Assembly (NCBI GenBank): GCA_031278715.1
Contig: JAITJW010000207.1
Span: 1-34,326, forward strand
DNA: 34,326 nt
Reading direction: 5' to 3'
Source of the DNA: Treponema sp.
Lineage (GTDB): Bacteria; Spirochaetota; Spirochaetia; Treponematales; Breznakiellaceae
Below are positions 1 to 7,556 of this stretch, piece after piece (position 1 is the stretch's first letter; every line of letters starts with the position of its first letter). The notes beneath the pieces are model-generated. The model saw only the letters and a list, made by a program, of their open reading frames with translations, searched no databases and had not been told where the DNA came from. The position numbers were made by a program, and so were the translations under genes.

Positions 1-4
1 GCGT

Positions 5-337
<333 letters not shown>

Positions 338-829
338 ATGCAAATTCTTATACGTTTATCCTGTCCCACGTCCGATAATAAGCGCATGGATAAGCGTGTT
401 AACCTGCAGGATAACATTTTTATACTGAACAACCGGCTTAGGATACTGCGGGATACCTTGACCCTGGACCTGGACCCGGCATTGTTCATGGAAAAAACCA
501 TCGAAGACACCGAATTTCTGGACCGGGCTCTGGAAACTCTGCTGGAATACCTGCAAGCCCACGACCGTCTTTTTGAACGGGACGAGGTTCTGGACTATCT
601 TTCCGATCTGGAATGGGACTTTTCCCTGTTTCTGACCGATCTTTCCGGCAGTCCCGGTAACATAAGCGCCGTTTTGTACCCGGTCTTACAGGAGCGGATT
701 GGGCTGCTGCGGAGCCGCGGGGCTGCACGGCTGAAGGTTATCGGCGAGAACCGGAAGGCTGTCGCCGTTCCCTCCACGGAAAACACTGTAAGTTCCGATG
801 AACTTAATGAGCTTCTCAAAGATTTTTAA
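338..829 (+). CDS. Unrecognised 163-aa protein
   Basis: I do not recognise this family. The protein is soluble, acidic and leucine-rich, predicted mostly helical, with no signal peptide or membrane segment and no cysteine pair beyond one Cys near the N-terminus. The ATG at 338 follows a G-run (326-333) that could act as a ribosome-binding site. An alternative ATG at 386 (residue 17) gives a 147-aa protein but has no visible Shine-Dalgarno sequence. It ends 15 bases before rsmD, so the two are probably co-transcribed. The opposite-strand reading frames here are shadows. Confidence 0.6.
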   Translation: MQILIRLSCPTSDNKRMDKRVNLQDNIFILNNRLRILRDTLTLDLDPALFMEKTIEDTEFLDRALETLLEYLQAHDRLFERDEVLDYLSDLEWDFSLFLTDLSGSPGNISAVLYPVLQERIGLLRSRGAARLKVIGENRKAVAVPSTENTVSSDELNELLKDF

Positions 830-844
830 GTCTTTCCTCCGGCT

Positions 845-1387
845 ATGAGGATCTCCGGCGGTGTCTTGAAGGGGCGTACGGTACAGGTTCCTCCGGGGAC
901 TATCCGGCCCAGCATGGACCGGATGCGGGAATCGGTCTTTGGAGCGCTGGGGGACCTCAGTGGCGCCTCTTTCCTGGACATTTTTAGCGGTACGGGGATC
1001 ATCGCCCTGGAGGCGGCCTCCCGCGGGGCCGGCTATGTGGAGGCGGTGGAAAACGACGACCGGAAGCGGGCCACACTGATAGCCAATGTGGTCATTTCCC
1101 CTGTCCGTATACACTGTCACTTCATGGCCGCGGAACTCTACGTAAAGCGGGCAAAACGGAGTTTTGACTATATTTTTTGCGATCCTCCTTTTCCCTACCG
1201 CTTCAAATGGCAGCTTGTCGCCGGTATTGCCGCATCTGCCCTTGTACGGGACGGTACCCTTATTCTGCTGCAGCGTCCGCGTGAAGATTTCTTCGATGGT
1301 GATATCGCTTTCATTCGAAAACTGACCCCGCGGGAATTCGGCCGTTCGGTGGTGGAATTCCTGCGGGTAGACAAAACTCCGGCATAA
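845..1387 (+). CDS. rsmD: 16S rRNA (guanine(966)-N2)-methyltransferase RsmD
   Basis: RsmD transfers a methyl group from S-adenosylmethionine to N2 of G966 in helix 31 of 16S rRNA during 30S assembly. The 180-aa length is normal for the family. Visible signatures are the N-terminal MRISGGVLKGR (residues 1-11), the RPSMDRMRESVFGAL segment (21-35), the SAM-binding DIFSGTG motif (45-51) and the catalytic DPPF motif (113-116) that places it among N2/N6-type methyltransferases. The ATG is the only sensible start, although a clear Shine-Dalgarno sequence is not seen. It lies 15 bases after the upstream unknown gene and probably shares its transcript. Confidence 0.9.
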   Translation: MRISGGVLKGRTVQVPPGTIRPSMDRMRESVFGALGDLSGASFLDIFSGTGIIALEAASRGAGYVEAVENDDRKRATLIANVVISPVRIHCHFMAAELYVKRAKRSFDYIFCDPPFPYRFKWQLVAGIAASALVRDGTLILLQRPREDFFDGDIAFIRKLTPREFGRSVVEFLRVDKTPA

Positions 1388-1422
1388 ATGTGGGGGAATC
1401 ACGCTATTATGGTACTATTTTT

Positions 1423-1451
1423 TTGACAATGCCGGGGTACGGTGTTATTAT
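1423..1451 (+). promoter_or_regulatory. Strong sigma70-type promoter
   Basis: TTGACA (1423-1428) and TATTAT (1446-1451) are separated by exactly 17 bases, near the vegetative consensus. It lies between rsmD and the 115-aa gene at 1474, which it most likely drives together with the following TPR gene and rlmN. Confidence 0.75.
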
Positions 1452-1473
1452 TAAATTGATAGTGGTATAGTAC

Positions 1474-1821
1474 ATGGATTATAAAAAAATATTCGAAAAA
1501 TACGGGGATGAAAATTTTTTTATAAAAACCACCGCAAGTCCCCGGCTTGACGGCGCTCTTAAGGTCTCTCTAAATCGTAAAGGAAACGCCCTCCTTAACC
1601 AGGGGAACATTGAAGAGGCCCGGCGTATATTCATAACGACCGGTTATTCCGACGGTCTGAACAGGATTGGAGATTATTACGAGTCTCAGGGCCGGCTGCT
1701 GGACGCCCTTAAAATGTATTGGATTGCCCCGGACCACGCCAAATCGAAAACGATCATAATCAGGCTTTCAGAAATAATCAGAAAACTTCTAGAGGAAGAA
1801 AAGGATACTCGCAATGAGTGA
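1474..1821 (+). CDS. Small helical-repeat (TPR-like) protein
   Basis: A 115-aa soluble protein. Residues about 30-85 look like two or three degenerate TPR-like helix pairs (GNALLNQGNIEEARRIF, then IGDYYESQGRLLDALKMY). The C-terminus is charged. No enzyme motif is present. It starts 23 bases after a strong promoter, although no good Shine-Dalgarno sequence precedes the ATG. Its last 8 bases overlap the next TPR gene, whose ATG lies inside the sequence AATGAGTGA. The overlap suggests translational coupling and a shared role, perhaps as a scaffold partner. Function is unknown. Confidence 0.75.
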   Translation: MDYKKIFEKYGDENFFIKTTASPRLDGALKVSLNRKGNALLNQGNIEEARRIFITTGYSDGLNRIGDYYESQGRLLDALKMYWIAPDHAKSKTIIIRLSEIIRKLLEEEKDTRNE

Positions 1822-2971
1822 GATGAACCTGGCAAACCAGTTTTATAACGGGGAATTCCACGGTGGGCTTCCCCGGTCCGCGGATATAAAACCGCCTAAA
1901 ACTACCGAAATTTCCGACCTTTCCAAACAGGGATACCAATTACTTAAAGGGAACAAGATCACCGAGGCTATAGATTGCTTTAACCGGATACTGGAACTGG
2001 ATAACGACAACAACTACGCGCTGGTCGGTATGGGGGATGCTGCCCGTAAACGGGGGGGATTTCATGAGGCGGTAAGTTATTACCAGCGGTGTCTGGACCG
2101 TCATCCGGGGAACAACTACGCCCTTTTTGGGCTTGCGGACTGTTACAAGGCCCTTAACCAGTTCCATAAGGCCATTGAAATATGGGAACAGTACCTGCTT
2201 CACGACCATACCAATATTACGGTCCTTACCCGTGTGGCGGACGCCTATCGGAAGATTCGGGATTTCAAGCATTCCAAGATGGTCTACCTTAAGGTGCTGG
2301 AAATGGAGGATCAGAATCCCTATGCCATTATCGGCCTGGGACACCTGCACTACGATTTTAAGGAATACCGGGACGCCCTGTTTTACTGGGAAAAAATGTT
2401 CCAGGCCAACCGGGAAGAGGTGGATATTCGGGTGCTTACCTCGATTGGGAACTGTCACCGGAAGCTTAAAACTTTTAGCGATGGCATTATCTACTTTGAG
2501 ATGGCCCTCCGGCGGGAACCCTGCAATTTTTACGCCCTGTTCGGTCTGGCCGACTGCTACCGGGGTATGAACCAGCAGGACCGGTCCCTGGAGTACTGGA
2601 ACCGTATTCTGGAACAGGATCCCCGCAACAAGGTGATCCTGACCCGGGCGGGGGACGCCTACCGCCACCTGGAAAACTACGAAAAGGCCGTGGATTACTA
2701 CCAGCGGGCCTTGAACATCGAATTCGATATCTACGCGGTGCTTGGCCTGGCGCTGGCGGCCAAGGCCCAGGGCCGTTATGCCGAGGCCGTGGAATCCCTG
2801 GGCCGGCTGATCCAGCAGGACCCCAGGAACTACCGGCTCTACCTGGAGCTGTCGGAATGTTACCTTAAACAGGGGGATAAGCATCAGGCCCAGGAAATTC
2901 TGGAAAATTTTCAGCGCCAGGGTATCCGCAGTCAGGCGGTCATGGAAATGATTGAACATATCAAAGATTAA
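1814..2971 (+). CDS. TPR-repeat protein, about nine repeats
   Basis: A 385-aa protein made almost wholly of tetratricopeptide repeats from about residue 35 to 370. The pattern G-Y/L-A with a 34-residue period recurs, for example in YALVGMGDAARK, YALFGLADCYKA and YALFGLADCYRG. There is no signal peptide or membrane segment, so it should be a cytoplasmic protein-protein scaffold. The motif ALFGLADCY occurs twice, 138 residues apart, pointing to duplication of a four-repeat block. The start overlaps the upstream gene by 8 bases, and rlmN follows after 7 bases. No partner or pathway can be read from the sequence. Confidence 0.85.
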   Translation: MSEMNLANQFYNGEFHGGLPRSADIKPPKTTEISDLSKQGYQLLKGNKITEAIDCFNRILELDNDNNYALVGMGDAARKRGGFHEAVSYYQRCLDRHPGNNYALFGLADCYKALNQFHKAIEIWEQYLLHDHTNITVLTRVADAYRKIRDFKHSKMVYLKVLEMEDQNPYAIIGLGHLHYDFKEYRDALFYWEKMFQANREEVDIRVLTSIGNCHRKLKTFSDGIIYFEMALRREPCNFYALFGLADCYRGMNQQDRSLEYWNRILEQDPRNKVILTRAGDAYRHLENYEKAVDYYQRALNIEFDIYAVLGLALAAKAQGRYAEAVESLGRLIQQDPRNYRLYLELSECYLKQGDKHQAQEILENFQRQGIRSQAVMEMIEHIKD

Positions 2972-2978
2972 CCGGATC

Positions 2979-4049
2979 ATGATGCGCAGCCTGAGCGGTT
3001 TTCCACTGGACGAACTGGTTCAGATCCTCTCGCCCCTGCCCCCCTACAAGTCGCGGGAGGTGTTCAAGTGGATATCACGGGGTGTCCATGGTTTCCAGGA
3101 CATGACCAGTCTGGGAAAACAGGAACGGGAGGAGCTTTCCCGCCGTTTTAGTCTCCGTTCCACAGAGCAGGGCAGCCGTCTGGCGGACCGGGACGGAACC
3201 GTCAAGCTCCAAATAACCCTCTGCGACGCTGCCGGGACTGAGGCGGTGCTTCTGCGGGACAAGGAGGGCCGCGGTACCGCCTGTATATCTACCCAGGCCG
3301 GGTGTCCTGTGGGTTGTGTCTTCTGCAAAACCGGGTCACTGGGCTTCCTGCGGAATCTTGATGCCGGGGAAATGGTGGAACAGTTCCTCCACATCAGGGA
3401 ACTTGGAACCGAGTACGGGGGGGAGGTTTCCCACCTGGTGATTATGGGCATGGGGGAACCCCTGCTTAACCTGGGGGAACTGCGGCGGGCAGCGGGAATC
3501 ATCACGGATCCGCGGGGGCTGGGTATCTCCGGGCGGCGGATCACCGTCTCCACCAGCGGCATTGCCGGGGGTATCCGCGAACTTGCGGAATCGGGCCCTC
3601 CCCTGCGTCTGGCCTTTTCCCTGAGCAGCGCAAGGGAGGAGCTGCGAAACGCCCTGGTCCCCAGCGGTACCGGCAACCCCCTTAAGCGGATAAAGGAGGC
3701 CCTTGGCTACTACCAGGAAAAGACGGGGCAGCGGATCACCCTGGAAATGGTGCTGCTTGGAGGGCTCAATACCGGCGCGGAAGAAGCGGCGGCGGTCCGG
3801 GACTTTGCACAGGGACTGGACGTGGTGGTGAACCTTATCCCCTGGAACCCCGTGGAAGGGCTCAGGTTCCGGGGCCGTGCCCTGCAGGAACCCTCCCCTG
3901 CCGAGATTGAAGCCTTTGCCCGGTTCCTGAGGCAGGGAGGACTGAACGTAACCCGCCGTTTCCGCCGGGGCCGGGGTGTTGCAGGAGCCTGCGGGCAGTT
4001 GGGAAGCCTGCGTCGCGTTGACATGGAGAGGACTTCCCCGGTAGAATGA
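2979..4049 (+). CDS. rlmN: Radical SAM 23S rRNA/tRNA adenine C2-methyltransferase RlmN
   Basis: RlmN methylates C2 of A2503 in 23S rRNA and A37 in some tRNAs, using a [4Fe-4S] cluster, SAM and a methylated cysteine. From ATG 2979 the protein is 356 aa. The cluster motif is C109-x3-C113-x2-C116 (GCPVGCVFC). The further conserved Cys102 (ACISTQ) and Cys338 (GACGQL) match the two catalytic cysteines of E. coli RlmN. GMGEPLLN and TVSTSGI are SAM-pocket motifs. A TTG at 2952 extends the frame by nine codons into the TPR gene, but family members begin close to the RSLSGFPLDEL segment, so 2979 (or the ATG at 2982) is preferred. Start coupling to the TPR gene is likely. Confidence 0.92.
   Translation: MMRSLSGFPLDELVQILSPLPPYKSREVFKWISRGVHGFQDMTSLGKQEREELSRRFSLRSTEQGSRLADRDGTVKLQITLCDAAGTEAVLLRDKEGRGTACISTQAGCPVGCVFCKTGSLGFLRNLDAGEMVEQFLHIRELGTEYGGEVSHLVIMGMGEPLLNLGELRRAAGIITDPRGLGISGRRITVSTSGIAGGIRELAESGPPLRLAFSLSSAREELRNALVPSGTGNPLKRIKEALGYYQEKTGQRITLEMVLLGGLNTGAEEAAAVRDFAQGLDVVVNLIPWNPVEGLRFRGRALQEPSPAEIEAFARFLRQGGLNVTRRFRRGRGVAGACGQLGSLRRVDMERTSPVE
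4018..4047 (+). promoter_or_regulatory. Probable promoter for tRNA-Leu
   Basis: TTGACA (4018-4023) and TAGAAT (4042-4047) with an 18-base spacer lie over the last codons of rlmN. They are about 50 bases upstream of the mature tRNA 5' end. Confidence 0.6.
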
Positions 4050-4096
4050 TAGCCATCAGGAGAACGCCCTCCTCAAAGGATCTGTTGGTACCGATA

Positions 4097-4177
4097 GCGA
4101 GAGTGGTGAAATTGGTAGACACGCCAGACTTAGGATCTGGTGCCTTTGGCGTGGGGGTTCAAGTCCCTTCTCTCGCA
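4097..4177 (+). tRNA. tRNA-Leu (anticodon UAG)
   Basis: An 81-base class II tRNA. The acceptor stem GCGAGAG (4097-4103) pairs with CTCTCGC (4170-4176), with discriminator A at 4177. The anticodon stem is CCAGA/TCTGG, with loop CTTAGGA giving anticodon TAG at 4131-4133, which reads CUA and related Leu codons. A long variable arm (TGCCTTTGGCGT) is typical of Leu. The T arm is GGGGG-TTCAAGT-CCCTT. The 3' CCA is not encoded. Confidence 0.95.
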
Positions 4178-4237
4178 AATAAAGGCACATGACGGGGTTC
4201 TTCCGGGCAGCAGAATCGTGAAAGGGTGTCTTTACAG

Positions 4238-4253
4238 CCGGTTTTATAACCGG
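4238..4253. other. Inverted repeat upstream of trigger factor
   Basis: CCGGTT (4238-4243), loop TTAT, AACCGG (4248-4253). It lies in the 149-base gap between tRNA-Leu and tig. It could be the tRNA terminator hairpin (no T-run follows) or an operator. No convincing promoter for tig was found in the gap. Confidence 0.45.
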
Positions 4254-4326
4254 TTCAAGTTACCAAAAAAGGGATGCTTCAGCGTTTTACATTCAGGTGG
4301 AGCTTCCGTATCCGGAGAGGGACATT

Positions 4327-5694
4327 GTGACCATACATAAAGAAATAAGCCGGCAGGAACACTCAAGTGTTAAATTAACAGTTACCATAGCAAAGGACGA
4401 TGTTCGTTCCCAGTACGACACAGTTTTGAACGAGTACAGCAAGAATCTCCTGTTGCCGGGTTTCAGGCGGGGCAAAATACCCAAAGAAGTCCTTATACGG
4501 AAATTCGGGGACGCACTTCAGATAGAAACCATGAAGAGCATTGTCGAAAAGTCGGCAGTCGAGATATTTGACGATAAAGACTTCCCCCAGGAAGACCGGC
4601 CCCTGCCCTATTCCACCCCGCACATGGAAGGTGAACCGCTGCTGGACCCGGAAAAAGATTTTAGTTTTTCTATGACCTACGATGTATTACCCACAGTCAA
4701 TGTCGGTACCTGGAAAGGGTTTGAGATTGAAGCTCCGGAGGCGGAGGTAAACGACGAGGACATAAACCGGGAACTGGAGATATTACAGGAACGGAATGCC
4801 ATTGTTTTGGACCGTGACGACGGGGTCGGGGCGGAAACAGGTAATGTTGTTACCGTTACGTATTGCGAAACCGACGATAACGGGAAAATTGTCCCCAATA
4901 CGGAACGGCAGGATTACGTGTTTACACTTGGGACGGGCAACAATATCTACAAGTTTGACAATGAGATACTGGGGATGAAAAAAGGCGAAACCAGGGAATT
5001 TGAAAAAACCCGTCCGGCGGGAAAAGACCCAGCCGGGCCGGCGGAAAAACCGGTAAAACTCCGGGTAAGCCTTACGGCCCTGAAAGAGCGCAGACTCCCT
5101 GAACTGGATGACGAACTGGCCCAGGATGTAGACGAAAAATTCCACAGTCTGGAGGATCTGAAAAACAGTATCCGGAACTCCCTTACCCGCAAGCTGGAAA
5201 ACCGGCTCCGCGATATCAAAATCAGCATGCTTTTGGAAAAAATGATTGCCGTTACGCCGGTGGATATTCCCGAATCCATGATCCGTATTGAACTTGAGTC
5301 CCGCTGGCGTAAGCTGGCCCAGGCTTTCAATGTTACGGTAGACCAGCTAAAAAAGGACATGGAAACTACGGACAAAAGCGTGGAAGATATCCAGAACAGC
5401 TGGCGCCCGGAGCTTGTCAAAGTCCTCCATTCCCGGCTTATTGTGGAAACCCTTATCGAGGAGCTTAAGCTGGAGGCCGGGGACGAAGAACTGGAACAGG
5501 AGATAGAGAACATGGCCGCCGGTGAAGGCGCCCGGGCGGAAACGATAAGAAAATACTACGAACAGGAACTAATGAGGCAGAATCTTCGGGCAGTGATAAA
5601 AGAGAAAAAGATTTTTGATATTTTGTTGGCAGAAAGTATTATTAAACCGGGGAAAAAGGAGAATTATCTGGACCTTGTGCCCGATAATGGTTAG
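4327..5694 (+). CDS. tig: Trigger factor, ribosome-associated chaperone and prolyl isomerase
   Basis: Trigger factor binds protein L23 at the ribosome exit tunnel, shields nascent chains and has FKBP-type prolyl isomerase activity. The ribosome-docking signature GFRRGKIP is at residues 45-52, the FKBP-like domain is at about 150-250, and the helical C-terminal arms make up the rest (about 455 aa in all, a usual length). The GTG at 4327 is chosen because GGAGAGG sits 6 bases upstream and the N-terminus then aligns with the family. An upstream GTG at 4297 would add 10 residues and has no ribosome-binding site. The PPIase loop around residues 175-245 carries a long charged stretch. clpP follows after 9 bases, which gives the classic tig-clpP-clpX-lon order. 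Confidence 0.93.
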   Translation: MTIHKEISRQEHSSVKLTVTIAKDDVRSQYDTVLNEYSKNLLLPGFRRGKIPKEVLIRKFGDALQIETMKSIVEKSAVEIFDDKDFPQEDRPLPYSTPHMEGEPLLDPEKDFSFSMTYDVLPTVNVGTWKGFEIEAPEAEVNDEDINRELEILQERNAIVLDRDDGVGAETGNVVTVTYCETDDNGKIVPNTERQDYVFTLGTGNNIYKFDNEILGMKKGETREFEKTRPAGKDPAGPAEKPVKLRVSLTALKERRLPELDDELAQDVDEKFHSLEDLKNSIRNSLTRKLENRLRDIKISMLLEKMIAVTPVDIPESMIRIELESRWRKLAQAFNVTVDQLKKDMETTDKSVEDIQNSWRPELVKVLHSRLIVETLIEELKLEAGDEELEQEIENMAAGEGARAETIRKYYEQELMRQNLRAVIKEKKIFDILLAESIIKPGKKENYLDLVPDNG

Positions 5695-5703
5695 ATTCAG
5701 GCT

Positions 5704-6318
5704 ATGAATGAAAAAATGAACAGCATGGTCCCCTGGGTCATTGAGCAAAGCGGGGCCGGGGAACGATCTTACGACATCTATTCCCGGCTCCTCAAAGACC
5801 GGATCGTATTTCTTGACGGTGAGATAAACGACCTGAGCGCCGACCTCGTGGTAGCCCAACTGCTTTTTCTGGACGGTCAGGATACGGACAAGGATATTAA
5901 CCTGTATATCAATTCCCCCGGCGGATCGGTTACCGCGGGGCTGGCCATATACGATACCATGCAGTACGTCAAAAGCGATGTGCAGACGATCTGCCTGGGC
6001 CAGGCCGCCAGCATGGCAGCGCTGATACTTACCGCGGGGGCCGCGGGGAAGCGGATGGTGCTGCCCTCCTCGCGGGTGCTTATCCACCAGCCCTGGGGCG
6101 GCGCCCAGGGGCAGGCCCGGGATATTGGTATCCAGTCACGGGAGATCATCAGACTAAAAAAGCTTACAATCCAATATTTCGCCAGACATACAGGAAAAGA
6201 CGCTGAAAAAATGGCCGCCGACATGGAACGGGATTTTTATATGTCTGCGGAAGACGCGGTTTCCTACGGGGTGGCGGATTCAGTCCTGACGAGGGAGAAA
6301 CATGGCAAAGATACGTAG
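5704..6318 (+). CDS. clpP: ATP-dependent Clp protease proteolytic subunit ClpP
   Basis: ClpP forms the 14-subunit serine protease chamber that degrades proteins unfolded by ClpX. The 204-aa protein carries the full catalytic triad: Ser103 in GQAASMAA, His128 in LIHQPWGG and Asp177 in MERDFYMSA. The oxyanion-region motif SPGGSV is at 71-76. The N-terminus is short, so any propeptide is small. The 3' end overlaps clpX by 17 bases in another frame, consistent with translational coupling and matched expression. Confidence 0.96.
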   Translation: MNEKMNSMVPWVIEQSGAGERSYDIYSRLLKDRIVFLDGEINDLSADLVVAQLLFLDGQDTDKDINLYINSPGGSVTAGLAIYDTMQYVKSDVQTICLGQAASMAALILTAGAAGKRMVLPSSRVLIHQPWGGAQGQARDIGIQSREIIRLKKLTIQYFARHTGKDAEKMAADMERDFYMSAEDAVSYGVADSVLTREKHGKDT

Positions 6319-7555
6319 TGGTTCCGGCAACTATGAACGGGTCTGTTCTTTTTGCGGTAAAAGTGCGGAAATAGCCCGCAGGCTTATTGCCGGTCCAAAT
6401 GATGTTTTTATCTGCGATGAGTGTGTGGAGGTGTGCCGCAAGATCCTCTCCGAGGAGGAACACGAGCTTTCCACCCAGTTTACCGGGGATATTCCCACCC
6501 CCCGTGAAATAAAAACCTATCTGGACCTTTTCATCATAGGCCAGGACGAGGCGAAAAAGGCCCTTTCGGTGGCGGTGTACAACCATTACAAGCGGATTAC
6601 CAAGACCACCAAAGAAAATAACGATGTGGAAATTGAAAAATCCAATGTACTCCTGATCGGTCCCACCGGCACGGGGAAAACCCTGCTGGCAAAGACCCTG
6701 GCAAAGAAATTAAAGGTCCCCTTTGCTATTGTAGACGCTACCACCCTGACGGAGGCCGGCTATGTGGGGGAGGATGTGGAAAATATCCTCCTCAAGCTGA
6801 TCCAGAGCGCCGGGGGGAATATCGCCGCGGCGGAACGGGGCATTGTCTACATTGATGAAATTGACAAGATCGCCCGGAAAGGGGAGAACGTCTCTATCAC
6901 ACGGGATGTATCCGGTGAAGGGGTACAGCAGGCGCTTCTTAAAATAATTGAGGGAACCATTGCCTCCGTACCGCCCCAGGGGGGCAGAAAGCACCCCAAC
7001 CAGGAGATGATACGTATTGATACAACGGATATTCTCTTTATCTGCGGCGGCGCGTTTGTGGGGCTGGAGAAATTTATCGAGCAGCGGGTGGTACAACACC
7101 CTATGGGATTCGGCGCGGAGACCGGACGGCGGGGACAAAAAGACTTAAAGGAACTGTTCAGCGCGCTGCACCCCGACGATCTTATCCATTTTGGGATGAT
7201 CCCCGAATTTATCGGCCGCCTGCCCATCACCGTAAGCCTTGAGGAACTGAAACGGGACGACCTTAAACGGATCATCACCGAACCCCGGAACGCCATTGTA
7301 AAACAGTACCAGGCCTCCCTGGCGATTGACGATGTAAAACTTGAGTTCACCGAAGGGGCCATCGACGCGATTGCCGATACTGCGATCAAGCAGAAGACCG
7401 GGGCGCGGGGTTTGCGGGCCATCGTAGAAAAACTTATGACCGACATCATGTTTGAAATTCCTTCGATCCCCGGAAGCAAACGGGTAGTTATCACCCAGGA
7501 TGTAGTAATAAAATCGGAAGTTCCTGAGATCCTTCCCTTCCAGAAGAGCGCCTGA
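6302..7555 (+). CDS. clpX: Clp protease ATP-binding subunit ClpX
   Basis: ClpX is the hexameric AAA+ unfoldase that feeds tagged substrates into ClpP. The 417-aa protein shows the N-terminal zinc-binding domain with C15-x2-C18 and C38-x2-C41, the Walker A GPTGTGKT (120-127), the pore-loop motif GYVGED, the Walker B sequence IVYIDEIDK and the sensor-2 GARGLR. The ClpP-contact loop is present as MGF in [10 protein letters not shown], close to the usual IGF/LGF. A GGGAGA ribosome-binding site precedes the ATG inside the end of clpP. lon begins 1 base after the stop codon. Confidence 0.96.
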   Translation: MAKIRSGSGNYERVCSFCGKSAEIARRLIAGPNDVFICDECVEVCRKILSEEEHELSTQFTGDIPTPREIKTYLDLFIIGQDEAKKALSVAVYNHYKRITKTTKENNDVEIEKSNVLLIGPTGTGKTLLAKTLAKKLKVPFAIVDATTLTEAGYVGEDVENILLKLIQSAGGNIAAAERGIVYIDEIDKIARKGENVSITRDVSGEGVQQALLKIIEGTIASVPPQGGRKHPNQEMIRIDTTDILFICGGAFVGLEKFIEQRVVQHPMGFGAETGRRGQKDLKELFSALHPDDLIHFGMIPEFIGRLPITVSLEELKRDDLKRIITEPRNAIVKQYQASLAIDDVKLEFTEGAIDAIADTAIKQKTGARGLRAIVEKLMTDIMFEIPSIPGSKRVVITQDVVIKSEVPEILPFQKSA

Positions 7556-7556
7556 T

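Noticed and set aside
1940-2980. 346-aa ORF on the minus strand
   Set aside because: It lies opposite the clear TPR gene and has no family features; a shadow caused by codon bias.
4140-4340. 66-aa plus-strand ORF over the tRNA
   Set aside because: It starts inside tRNA-Leu and has no ribosome-binding site.
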